A DNA stretch of 52,373 bases from Oscillatoria sp. HE19RPO (lineage in GTDB: Bacteria; Cyanobacteriota; Cyanobacteriia; Cyanobacteriales; Laspinemataceae), in the NCBI RefSeq assembly GCF_024220515.1, contig NZ_JAMXOT010000012.1, positions 1 through 52,373 on the forward strand, read 5' to 3'. Each line of letters opens with the position of its first letter. Position 1 is the first letter of the stretch. Position numbers and translations under genes: made by a program. This document shows positions 45,008 to 52,373 of this stretch, one piece after another. The notes under the pieces are model-generated. The model worked only from the letters and a program-made list of their open reading frames with translations. It searched no databases and was not told where the DNA came from.

Positions 45008-45258
45008 TTTGTCGTTTGTCATTTGTCGTTTGTCGTTTGTCATTTGTCCTTGGTCATTGGGCCTTGGGGCTTGGTCCTTATGGCTTGGTCACTGGTCCTT
45101 GGTCCTTGGTCCTTGGTCACTGGTCACTGGTCCTTGGTCCTTGGTCCTTGGTCACTGGTCCTTGGTCCTTGGTCCTTGGTCCTTGGTCCTTGGTCCTCAA
45201 TGACAAATGACAAATGACAAATGACAAATGACAAATGACAAACAACAAATGACAAATT
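45008..45258. repeat. heptanucleotide repeat array with inverted arms
   Basis: The left part is TTTGTCA/TTTGTCG heptamers, the middle is about twenty heptamers of the type CCTTGGT/CACTGGT, and the right part is TGACAAA heptamers, which are the reverse complement of the left. The whole can fold back, with the GGTCCTT block as loop. It belongs to the short tandem repeats known in filamentous cyanobacteria. Because 7 is not a multiple of 3, all three forward frames are open and repetitive, but I do not regard them as genes. It lies between fba and tRNA-Lys. Confidence 0.9.
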
Positions 45259-45260
45259 TA

Positions 45261-45332
45261 TGGGTCGCCCGGGATTCGAACCCGGAACTAGTCGGTTAAA
45301 AGCCGAATACTCTACCGTTGAGTTAGCGACCC
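45261..45332 (-). tRNA. tRNA-Lys(UUU)
   Basis: A 72-base cloverleaf: acceptor GGGTCGC/GCGACCC, D-stem ACTC/GAGT, anticodon loop CTTTTAA with anticodon TTT, T-arm CCGGG-TTCGAAT-CCCGG and discriminator A. The 3' CCA is not encoded. The first anticodon-stem pair is mismatched. Confidence 0.97.
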
Positions 45333-45398
45333 GCGTGCTTTCTTTTTCAGCACCTTAGCTACATTAGCACAGGCTGTTAAAAAAAAGCAAGGGGTTTT

Positions 45399-46268
45399 TT
45401 AAAAAAAATCGACAGTGAGGCGAACTTGGGTTTCCCACTTGTCTCCGGGTTGCAGATTCAGCAGGTGTAGCCCGGTGTTGAGGGCGTTTCGGGGGGCGGT
45501 CCAAGGTTCGAGACAGTAGAAGTCTTTGTCTTTGAGGGTCCAAAAGACGACGTTGGAATAACTGGCCTTAAACAGTAACCGGACTTGCAAGCGGCGACTG
45601 TGGTCGATCGCCGTGGCAGCGAGTCCGGTAATTTTGGTAAAGGCGGCGTCGATTTCGTCTACGTTGAGGTCAAAGCTGCCGGTGAAGGGATGTTTAGTCT
45701 GGGTGATTTGGTCGCGGTATTGGACTGCGGGAATTTTAAATTGGAGTTTGGACTTATCCGGGGCCAAAAAGTAAGGATGGAGTCCCGTAGAAAAGGGCAT
45801 AGGCCGATCGCCGGTGTTGGTGTAGCGTTGGTCGATTTCCAGGCTATTGCCTTTGAGCTTGTAGGTAAAGGCCAGTTCAAAATCAAAGGGATAAACGGCA
45901 CGGGTGCGATCGCTACTGTTGAGAATCAGGGTAAGGCTGGCTAGGTCCTTGGTCACCCCCTCGGTGACTTCCCAAGGTAAATCCCGGGCAAACCCATGTT
46001 GTTTGAGAGTGTACTCTTTGCCTTGATAGCTATAGGTGTTATTCGGCAAATTCCCACATATCGGAAACAAGATGGGGATGCCGCCACGGACACTTAAATC
46101 CGGGTTGGCAAAGCGTTCGGCATCCAGATAGAGGAGGTCATGACCTTGAACTTGCCAACGGGTGATGATGCCACCCCGTTCGGGAACGACTTCGACCCGG
46201 GATTGCGCGAGTTGGTCGGAGAGGATGTAGGTCTTATATTGTTCTTCTTTCACGGCGATCGCAAACAC
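45399..46268 (-). CDS. aldose 1-epimerase family protein
   Basis: A 289-residue galactose-mutarotase-like protein that would interconvert alpha and beta anomers of hexoses or hexose phosphates. FPICGNLPNNTYSYQGKEY, then LKQHGFARDLPWEV with a conserved His, STGLHPYF with the second His, and FYCLEPWT with the catalytic Glu are the family blocks. The length is that of the YeaD/aldose-epimerase group. The start codon is GTG. It is a single gene, not part of the EPS locus. Substrate unknown. Confidence 0.9.
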   Translation of the reverse strand: MFAIAVKEEQYKTYILSDQLAQSRVEVVPERGGIITRWQVQGHDLLYLDAERFANPDLSVRGGIPILFPICGNLPNNTYSYQGKEYTLKQHGFARDLPWEVTEGVTKDLASLTLILNSSDRTRAVYPFDFELAFTYKLKGNSLEIDQRYTNTGDRPMPFSTGLHPYFLAPDKSKLQFKIPAVQYRDQITQTKHPFTGSFDLNVDEIDAAFTKITGLAATAIDHSRRLQVRLLFKASYSNVVFWTLKDKDFYCLEPWTAPRNALNTGLHLLNLQPGDKWETQVRLTVDFF

Positions 46269-46436
46269 GGTTTATCCTTTGTCCTTGAGTCGAATTAATC
46301 GGGGTCGGCAATTATCCTAGTCTTTACGGTTGTAACTTTACGGCGATCGGATAGTCAAGGGGAACTTGCCACGGGGTTGATTCAGAACCCTACCCTCAGA
46401 CCCTGCTCCCCCTGGGGAAGATTGAGCGCCGTTGTC

Positions 46437-48347
46437 CTAGCTGGAAACCAGGCTCTTGGGGAACTGAGGCAGTTTGATTTTCTTGTTCCGACCGGCTACG
46501 CCGATCGCCCCCCCTGCCGCTGCAGCAGCCAGGGCTATCCCCACAGCCTGAGAGGTCCCATTTGATTGAGGTGGAGATGCAGGTTTAGCCTCGCCCAATT
46601 TATCAGCTTCTCCAAAAGTAAGAGGCTCACCCAAGTCATTCGTAAAGGGGGAAGCATTAAACGCCTCATCTTGATCCCTGGGTAACTCTGCTTCCCCTGC
46701 TGGATCAGACTGAATCTCAGCCGCTTTTTGGGAGTCAAAGAACGTATCTCCCGAAGTGACCACTTTAGATTGACGAGCATCCAGAATCATCGGAGAAGTC
46801 ATCGGTTCCTCAAAAACCCCAGAGATCATATCGATATGTTCGAGGATGCGATCGCCCCTTTCCCCTCTGACCACTTTAGGCTGATACTTGCGGACCTCAA
46901 CGGGTAAAAATTCCACCTTCATTTGTTCCTCTCGCAAGGACACTTTCAGGACAGCGGTATCATAATCGCTGCGAGCATTCCCTCCAAAAATAAAATTCCC
47001 CAGAGAGTAAGCAATAGGCCGTCCCTTATAAATTTCTGCCCCCTGCAACACATGAGGATGATGACCCACGATCACATCGGCTCCTTGGTCAATCGTAAAA
47101 TAGGCCAATTCGCTCTGCCAAATTTCCGGATAATTGGCCAGTTCTACGCCCCAGTGAAAATTCACCACAATCCAGTCTACTTCATCCCGAACGGCCTGGA
47201 TATCCTCGGCAATCCGCTGTTCCATGCCGTGATTGGTCCCGGGTAAGGCTGCGGCTGCGGCATGATAATCCGCTGCATAGTAACCAAAGTAAGCAATTCG
47301 CTGCCCTTTAACATCAATAATTTGAGGACGTCGGGCTTCCGTGATATCCATCCCCGCTCCGATCGCATGAATCCCGGCTTTTTCTAAAGTTTTCAGGGTT
47401 TCCTGGAGTCCGGGACCCTGGTAGTCCATCGCGTGATTATTGCCCAGGTTGACAATATCAACGCCTCCAGAGGTGAGCACCTCCACCGAGGAGGGGTCGG
47501 CTTTAAAATTAAAGGTTTTTTCTAGTTTGGTATCGGCGGTGGTCAAAGTGCCTTCGAGGTTGACCATTGCCATATCTGCCTCGCGGTATTCGGGCATTTG
47601 GTCAAAAGCCCAGGTATAATCACTCCCGATCAGGTCTTCAAACCCATGACCGAGGGTGACATCCCCGCTCATCATCAGAGTAACCGTCGGGTCATTGGGG
47701 TTGATGACATCGGTATGTTCAATGACTGGAACGGGTTCCAAGGCCGCTTGGACCACTTTGGGCCGTTCCGGCGCTCCATTGACTGGATTGGAGGCAGTTT
47801 GGGGGGAAACAATCGGGTTAGTTTGGGATTGCTCGCGCAGTTGCAAGTATCCGATCGCACTGCCCATGATAAAGGCACTGACGGAGACGCCTGCGACTAA
47901 AAATAATCTAAAAACTTTATAGTTAATCCAAGCTGCGGCGCGGGAGACCCCATCGAGCAGCTTCTGTAAATACTGATTTCTGCGTTGCTGGTTGGCTGGG
48001 GTGACAATGCGGATGGACTCACGCCACAATAAGTCAGAATTTCCGAGGGGGTTAGCACCTGTGGCGATGATGCGAACGCCATCAATCACTTCGGAGTTGA
48101 GCCGCCAGATTTGCTGACAGATAAATTTGTTTAAGCCCGAACGCAGTTGCTGGTAGAAATCCGGTTGATGGTTTAACCCATTGATTTCTAGCCGAATCGG
48201 CAGGCATCCTTTTTGGACGGGTTCGACCCGGGCATAAATGCCTTGGGGGGCCAGGTATGAGTTAATCAGGTAGGCGATCGCCCGAAAATTTCCCCCTCGT
48301 GCTAAGTCGAGCATGGAGGGTTCGGCAAAGGTGCTGAAACTGGTCAT
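46437..48347 (-). CDS. CapA family protein (poly-gamma-glutamate capsule CapA-like)
   Basis: A 636-residue protein, start at the ATG at 48347 with AGGAG eight bases upstream (a GTG three codons earlier is possible). Residues 1-145 form a cytoplasmic domain seen in other cyanobacterial proteins with TM anchors, then one transmembrane helix (about 150-170). A CapA-type metallophosphatase-like domain follows (about 224-470): MSGDVTLGHG, NLEGTLT, NLGNNHAMDYQG, NFHWGVEL and GHHPHVLQ, whose Asp, Asn and His residues line a metal site. A second hydrophobic segment with GAIGVAGRNKK closes the C-terminus. No capB/capC genes are adjacent, so polyglutamate synthesis is not implied. Confidence 0.9.
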   Translation of the reverse strand: MTSFSTFAEPSMLDLARGGNFRAIAYLINSYLAPQGIYARVEPVQKGCLPIRLEINGLNHQPDFYQQLRSGLNKFICQQIWRLNSEVIDGVRIIATGANPLGNSDLLWRESIRIVTPANQQRRNQYLQKLLDGVSRAAAWINYKVFRLFLVAGVSVSAFIMGSAIGYLQLREQSQTNPIVSPQTASNPVNGAPERPKVVQAALEPVPVIEHTDVINPNDPTVTLMMSGDVTLGHGFEDLIGSDYTWAFDQMPEYREADMAMVNLEGTLTTADTKLEKTFNFKADPSSVEVLTSGGVDIVNLGNNHAMDYQGPGLQETLKTLEKAGIHAIGAGMDITEARRPQIIDVKGQRIAYFGYYAADYHAAAAALPGTNHGMEQRIAEDIQAVRDEVDWIVVNFHWGVELANYPEIWQSELAYFTIDQGADVIVGHHPHVLQGAEIYKGRPIAYSLGNFIFGGNARSDYDTAVLKVSLREEQMKVEFLPVEVRKYQPKVVRGERGDRILEHIDMISGVFEEPMTSPMILDARQSKVVTSGDTFFDSQKAAEIQSDPAGEAELPRDQDEAFNASPFTNDLGEPLTFGEADKLGEAKPASPPQSNGTSQAVGIALAAAAAGGAIGVAGRNKKIKLPQFPKSLVSS

Positions 48348-48356
48348 CCTGTTCAC

Positions 48357-49021
48357 TCCTAATTTATTGCTGGCAAGTTTAAATTTTCAATCAGGGATAT
48401 CCCTGGATGATTGAGGTTTAGGGTTGATTTGGGGGAATTAATCCTGTTCAAGGATTGCCTCTACATCTCCCGAATGGGTTTGAGTGTTAACAGCGTTCTG
48501 CTTAAACCGCTACTCCCGGTGAGCTTTTTTAAAGTTGTCCTTTAATTTGGGGATGGATTGTTGTTTAACGAACAATTTTTTACCCCTGATCCCATTGCAG
48601 TTGAGGTCTAAAGGACCGGGGCTGATAGTCGCCCTCTTTTAAGTTAGTTTACTGTGAGAAAGCGGCAGAATCAGACGGGCTTGGGTGATTCAATGGGCGA
48701 TTGCCCAAACACTAAATTCCACCCTTCTGCCGCCTGCGGTGTTCGCCCAACTCGGTTCCCTAAGATTTTCCCCGATTTTCTGCCATTTTCCCCGATTTTC
48801 CCCGATTGTCCTAAGTCATCCTCAAGAGAAGCAACCGGGGTATTTCCCGTGAAAGATTGGCTTGACGATTGTAGCCCAAAACTTCTATTTTTTGAGTCTT
48901 TGACTTGACAAAATCATCCCAGATATGCATTAACTCACTTTTGGGTTGTCAAGGCGATCGCCTTGGGGGGTTTAATGTGAGCCAAAGCCAGGAGAGGCGA
49001 TTCTTTAGGGGTCTTTCTGAG
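48357..49021. other. intergenic region
   Basis: About 665 bases. A short stretch near 48764-48808 repeats TTTTCCCCGA imperfectly, and a 16-bp palindrome built around HIP1 (CAAGGCGATCGCCTTG) is at 48950-48965. The 84-codon frame at 48654-48908 lies over the repeat and has no protein-like signature. No gene is supported. Confidence 0.4.
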
Positions 49022-49948
49022 TTAAAACTGATAAGTCACGCCCACTTGCAAAACAGGGTAAAAGCGGAAACGGTTCAACGAATCCTCTAGGTCTTCGCGC
49101 TCTCGCTCAAGTTCACTGGCTAGTGCCGGATTAGATGCGGCACCGGGGGCTGTTAACGTCACATCGGGCGATCGCTGAAACATCACCCCCAGGTCCATAA
49201 AAAATCCCCATCGCTTTCCAAAGGCCACCGGATTACCCCAACCGACCCCAATATAAGGTGCAAAATCTGGAAAATCAACTTCAGCTTGTAACGTCCCCAC
49301 TTCTGCTGCGGCAAAGGTCGTGTTCCCAATTTGATAGGAAGGGATGCCATTAGTTGTGGAAGTCTGACCGACTCCTGATGCCTGATTCCCGTTATAAACC
49401 AAACCCCCGGTGATCCGAAATCCCGAGTCTTCGTTGGGAAAATAATCGACAAAAGCTGGAATGGTCCGCAAATCTACATCGGTATCATACTCAATGTCGC
49501 TTTCTGTAAAGTTGCTGTTGAAGGATAACCCACTAAATCCAATTCTCGCGTTTAAATTAGGGAAAATCCGACCCGTAACCTGAACCCCAATTCCCGGGGT
49601 TCCCACATGACCGGAAACGGCAATCCCACTGCGTTCTTCCAGCAATCGTAGGGTACGCGGTGGCAGGGGGGCGGGTTCAGACGGGGGAACGGGACGAGGT
49701 ACAGGGGGAACGGGTTGAGTGGGGGGAAGGGGTTGAGTGGGGGGAAGGGGCGCGGGGGCCGGTGGGACCGGCGTCGGTCCTGGGACTTGTTGACAGCGAG
49801 AATTCAGAGGAAATAACCGACACAGGGTTTCTAAATCGGTATCTTGCGCTTGGAGGGGTTGGGACAGACTGGCATCGATCGCCATAGTGGTTAAAATACC
49901 AACCACGCCATAAAAAATTTTTATAGATAAACCAAAGTTGTGAGCCAT
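49022..49948 (-). CDS. outer-membrane beta-barrel-like protein with proline-rich linker
   Basis: A 308-residue exported protein. The signal peptide ends near SQPLQA-Q (about residue 34). A short cysteine-containing segment (LCRLFPLNSRCQQ) follows, then a proline-rich linker of PPTQP-type repeats (about 55-97). The rest is made of alternating amphipathic strands with glycine and aromatic residues (GFFMDLGVMFQ, GVGWGNPV) and ends with aromatic YQF, the C-terminal signature for the BAM machinery. It is an outer-membrane barrel by inference. No named family is recognised. Confidence 0.75.
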   Translation of the reverse strand: MAHNFGLSIKIFYGVVGILTTMAIDASLSQPLQAQDTDLETLCRLFPLNSRCQQVPGPTPVPPAPAPLPPTQPLPPTQPVPPVPRPVPPSEPAPLPPRTLRLLEERSGIAVSGHVGTPGIGVQVTGRIFPNLNARIGFSGLSFNSNFTESDIEYDTDVDLRTIPAFVDYFPNEDSGFRITGGLVYNGNQASGVGQTSTTNGIPSYQIGNTTFAAAEVGTLQAEVDFPDFAPYIGVGWGNPVAFGKRWGFFMDLGVMFQRSPDVTLTAPGAASNPALASELEREREDLEDSLNRFRFYPVLQVGVTYQF

Positions 49949-50220
49949 GAGCTTTTGTATTCGGCTGGTGTTGGGCTGTTTGCGTTTGCCATCGCATCAT
50001 ATCCCATCCCACTGATGCCCGGGTAATGATTTTATCTGGGACTAGGCGATCGCCCCTGACCCCAGGATTGCCCTGGCCCTTTGCCTTTGCCATCCCTTAT
50101 CTCTATACTGTTTAAAATACTGTGTAAAATTTTGATAACTTTTTTAACGATTATTAACTCATTTGGGAGTCGGCGATCGCTCCTGAACCCCCCACTCCAT
50201 CACCCTCTTGAGGCCAAACT

Positions 50221-51087
50221 ATGACCGTTCGTAAAGACACAATTTTTGAGCAGTTTTTAGCACCTGTCGTCTGGCTATTCGTCGATGAAAAGGCGATGCA
50301 GCAGGTCAGTCGTAGCATCGACTGGGAAACCGAAAGCGATCGCCTCAGTCGGCCAGATTTGCAGTACCCCAACTATTACATCACTCAAAATTTTCACGGC
50401 ATTGAAGGCGGTTACCTGAATCGGGGTGCAGCAGTCAGTTACGACCCGATTACCCAGTATGCGCTTCCTCCCCATGAAGGTTGGGTCCGTCAAGGGCTGA
50501 TCGATGCCATTCGCACCCATCCACGCCGCATCCTGGACCTGGGTTGTGGCACGGGTTCGACGACGCTTCTGCTCAAACAAGCCTTTCCCGACGCGGAAAC
50601 GATCGGTTTGGATTTATCCCCCTATATGTTGGTGATGGCGGAATACAAGGCTAAACAAGCGGGTTTAGAGATTCAGTGGGTGCATGGCCCTGCAGAACAG
50701 ACTGGATTTGCCCCCAATTCTTTCGATCTGGTAACCGCTTCGTTACTCTTCCACGAGACGCCCACAGAAATCGCCTCGGCGATCGCCCAAGAAAGTTTCC
50801 GACTCCTGCAACCTGGGGGACAGTTTTTGATTCTCGATGGCAATCAAAAAACCCTACGCCAGACCCCGTGGCTTACCCAAATTTTTGAAGAACCTTATAT
50901 TCAGGAGTATGCCGGTGGCAGTGTGGATGCCTGGATGGGTGCAGCAGGATTTGGTGCGGTCCAGACAACCGAAGTTTGGTTACTCAATCAGGTAACCAGC
51001 GGGATCAAACCTTTGCCTCAATCCCCGGTGGCGTCACCGAAATCGACGGAACAAGAGGAGTCCTGGGTTGTGGCTCCTAGCTACTAA
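50221..51087 (+). CDS. class I SAM-dependent methyltransferase (UbiE/Methyltransf_11-like)
   Basis: A 288-residue methyltransferase. ILDLGCGTGSTTLLL with GLDLSPYM is the SAM-binding motif, FDLVTASLLFHETP is motif II and LLQPGGQFLILD motif III. An N-terminal extension of about 95 residues precedes the fold. The substrate is not known; the general layout resembles quinone or natural-product methyltransferases. The HAD phosphatase gene starts 11 bases after its stop, so they form an operon. Confidence 0.88.
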   Translation: MTVRKDTIFEQFLAPVVWLFVDEKAMQQVSRSIDWETESDRLSRPDLQYPNYYITQNFHGIEGGYLNRGAAVSYDPITQYALPPHEGWVRQGLIDAIRTHPRRILDLGCGTGSTTLLLKQAFPDAETIGLDLSPYMLVMAEYKAKQAGLEIQWVHGPAEQTGFAPNSFDLVTASLLFHETPTEIASAIAQESFRLLQPGGQFLILDGNQKTLRQTPWLTQIFEEPYIQEYAGGSVDAWMGAAGFGAVQTTEVWLLNQVTSGIKPLPQSPVASPKSTEQEESWVVAPSY

Positions 51088-51098
51088 GGAAAGACACC

Positions 51099-51821
51099 AT
51101 GAGTTTAAAAGCGATTTTATTTGATTTCAATGGGGTCATCATTAATGATGAGTCGATTCACGAGGCGTTAATCAATGAGTTGCTGCTGGCGGAGAACTTG
51201 CGTCCGAAAAAGGGAGAGTTCTGGCAAATCTGTTTAGGACGCAGCGATCGCGCCTGTATTGCAGAATTATTTGCCAGTCGGGGTCGGTTCCTGACGGAGG
51301 AGGCCCTGAATTCCCTGATTGCTCGCAAGGCGATCGCCTATCAGGAACGACTCGCTACCCTAAAGAAACTGCCGATTTTTATCGGGGTGGAAGATTTGAT
51401 TTATAAACTGCGCGGCGCTCAGTTAAAATTAGCGGTGGTCTCCGGTGCTTTGCGCTCGGAGGTGGAACTGGTGTTAAATCGGGCCAATATGGCCCAATAT
51501 TTCTCGGCGATCGTGGCGGGAGATGACATCACTGCGAGTAAACCGGAACCCGATGGCTATTTGTTGGCGGTGGAACGGTTGAATCAGCAATATCCGGAGC
51601 TCAACCTGACGCCGAGAGATTGTTTGGCGATCGAAGATACTCCGGCAGGAATTCAGGCGGCTCAACGGGCGGGGATTCAGGTGGTTGGCATCGCCAATAC
51701 TTACCCGTTTCATATGCTCCAACGGCAGGCAGACTGGACGGTTGATGATCTGCGCGATGTGGAACTCGATCGCCTCAAAGAGTTCTTTCAGCGCTGTTGG
51801 TCTCAACCTGTACCGGGTTAA
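51099..51821 (+). CDS. HAD family hydrolase (beta-phosphoglucomutase/phosphoglycolate-phosphatase-like)
   Basis: A 240-residue HAD-IA protein. The nucleophile Asp9 is in LFDFNGVI, but the usual second Asp of DxD is Asn11. Motif II is VVSGA, the motif III Lys is in SKPEPDGY, and motif IV is AIEDTPAG. The helical cap (about 16-85) contains ENLRPKKGEFWQI. It would hydrolyse a phosphate ester; the Asp-to-Asn change may lower activity or alter specificity, yet DFNGV-type proteins are, from memory, regular in cyanobacteria. It is co-transcribed with the methyltransferase. Confidence 0.88.
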   Translation: MSLKAILFDFNGVIINDESIHEALINELLLAENLRPKKGEFWQICLGRSDRACIAELFASRGRFLTEEALNSLIARKAIAYQERLATLKKLPIFIGVEDLIYKLRGAQLKLAVVSGALRSEVELVLNRANMAQYFSAIVAGDDITASKPEPDGYLLAVERLNQQYPELNLTPRDCLAIEDTPAGIQAAQRAGIQVVGIANTYPFHMLQRQADWTVDDLRDVELDRLKEFFQRCWSQPVPG

Positions 51822-51934
51822 GGATACTCTACTGCCAGGGGAGTTTGCGCCATTTTGAACCCCGCAAAAATTTATCTGGGATTGCCTCTTCCCTTTCTGC
51901 CTGGGTTCATGTTATGATGGTTCTACGAATGACC

Positions 51935-52007
51935 GGGGAATTAGCTCAGTTGGTAGAGCGCTGCGATCGCACCGCAGAGGTCAGCGGTTCGAATCCGCTA
52001 TTCTCCA
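51935..52007 (+). tRNA. tRNA-Ala(CGC)
   Basis: A 73-base cloverleaf: acceptor GGGGAAT/ATTCTCC with the G3-U70 wobble that identifies alanine tRNAs, D-stem GCTC/GAGC, anticodon arm CTGCG-ATCGCAC-CGCAG with anticodon CGC, T-arm AGCGG-TTCGAAT-CCGCT and discriminator A. CCA is not encoded. A TATGAT sequence about 20 bases upstream (51913) suits a -10 box. Confidence 0.95.
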
Positions 52008-52112
52008 TTGTTAGTGACAAACTCAGACAGCTAGAGCAAGTAAGGTTCAGAATTGCCTTGGTGGGATAACGTTACAATCCGGCACTAGGCGATCGGTTCC
52101 ACCTCGTTTAGA

Positions 52113-52212
52113 ACAAAACTTAATCATTTTGAAGACCCCACCATATATGTAGAGGCGATTCGCGAATCGCCTCTACATATATGGGTCGATATTATAGATT
52201 GCGTAAGTCCTG
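52113..52212. repeat. degenerate relative of the 41607-41744 element
   Basis: GCGTAAGTCCTG (52201-52212) matches the right end of that element, the 44-bp perfect palindrome at 52141-52184 contains the same TTCGCGAA core, and the left part keeps ACTTAATCATTTTGAAGACC as a decayed version of the left end. Confidence 0.6.
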
Positions 52213-52241
52213 GCTAGGCGATCGGGGTTCGGGTTAGGGTA

Positions 52242-52373
52242 TTCCAACAAATAAATCATCCTTGCTTTGATGCGATCGCACCTAACAAGGCTCTTTTAGC
52301 CCGCGCAGGCGGGCTTTGTCCGTGTAGCCCCACCCTTCAGGGTGCGGGTTTTTTGAAGGTTTTATTTTTTGGA
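52242..52373 (+). repeat. MITE-like interspersed repeat, copy 3 (cut by the window end)
   Basis: It has the same orientation as copy 1 and is identical to it over the first ~70 bases. The internal stems are intact: GCCCGCGCAGGCGGGC, then CCCCACCCTTCAGGGTGCGGG followed by T6. The window ends within the right terminal sequence (TTTTTTGGA), a few bases short of the end seen in the other copies. Confidence 0.8.

Noticed and set aside
45009-45217. Three overlapping 64-codon open frames with WSLVLGP-type repeats
   Set aside because: They are the three forward frames of a heptanucleotide repeat; a 7-base unit gives the same peptide pattern in every frame, with no start signal or codon bias.
46437-48347. 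Poly-gamma-glutamate capsule operon
   Set aside because: Only the CapA-type protein is present; no CapB- or CapC-like genes are nearby.
48654-48908. 84-codon frame with FPDFLPFSPIFPD-type repeats
   Set aside because: The peptide repeats come from the TTTTCCCCGA DNA repeat; there is no supporting start signal.
51797-52069. 90-codon plus-strand frame over the end of the window
   Set aside because: It overlaps the HAD gene end and reads straight through tRNA-Ala; peptides such as GELAQLVER are the usual translation of a tRNA gene.
1-52373. CRISPR array
   Set aside because: No set of regularly spaced 25-40 base repeats with unique spacers exists; the two 26-bp repeats at 43617-43678 have only ten bases between them and no third copy.

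Overview
The window looks like a piece of a filamentous (Oscillatoriales-type) cyanobacterial chromosome. The octamer GCGATCGC (HIP1) and its GCGATCG variants recur throughout, including inside genes. There is a PEP-CTERM protein, a class II fructose-bisphosphate aldolase, a short cyanobacterial-type second ribosomal protein S1, and dispersed palindromic repeats of the kind common in this phylum. The order-level guess is inference; no taxonomic marker gene is present.

Positions 171-31920 form one large exopolysaccharide (EPS) locus. On the minus strand from 22850 to 171 lie a sulfotransferase, a Wzx-type flippase, four GT4 and one GT2 glycosyltransferase in sequence-supported operon-like runs with more at the far end, two SAM methyltransferases, a Wzy/O-antigen-ligase-type polymerase, a second unrelated sulfotransferase, a clan-A glycoside-hydrolase-like lipoprotein and a sugar-nucleotide epimerase. 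Altogether the locus has six GT4 and three GT2 enzymes. Inserted on the plus strand are an MBOAT/SGNH acetylation pair (8904-11292), a five-bladed-propeller (GH43/32-like) protein (23377-24540) and the Wza/Wzc export pair (27813-31920). An ATP-grasp-like protein of unknown role and a second copy of the GT2 sit between these (24897-26772). Together they predict a Wzx/Wzy-dependent, sulfated, acetylated and methylated extracellular polysaccharide. No priming phosphoglycosyltransferase is visible.

Positions 32000-41500 hold a PEP-CTERM protein, a 1.2-kb gene-free stretch with several inverted repeats, ribosomal protein S1 homologue B, a 748-residue RTX protein whose serralysin-like domain has lost most of its zinc site, a dienelactone hydrolase, a GntR-type regulator and a small membrane protein.

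Positions 41500-52373 are ordinary chromosome: a lipid- or lumen-targeted peroxiredoxin, a HEAT-like protein flanked by dispersed repeats, fructose-bisphosphate aldolase, tRNA-Lys(UUU), an aldose-1-epimerase, a CapA-type protein, an outer-membrane-barrel-like protein, a methyltransferase/HAD-phosphatase pair and tRNA-Ala(CGC).

Several small mobile-looking repeats are readable directly. A ~135-157 bp element with imperfect terminal inverted repeats and an internal intrinsic terminator occurs three times (4-140, 32536-32692 reversed, 52242-52373). Because both window ends fall in copies of it, the window is probably a whole contig broken at this repeat. A second element type with CAGGACTTACGCA-like ends occurs at 41607-41744 and in degenerate form near 52113-52212.
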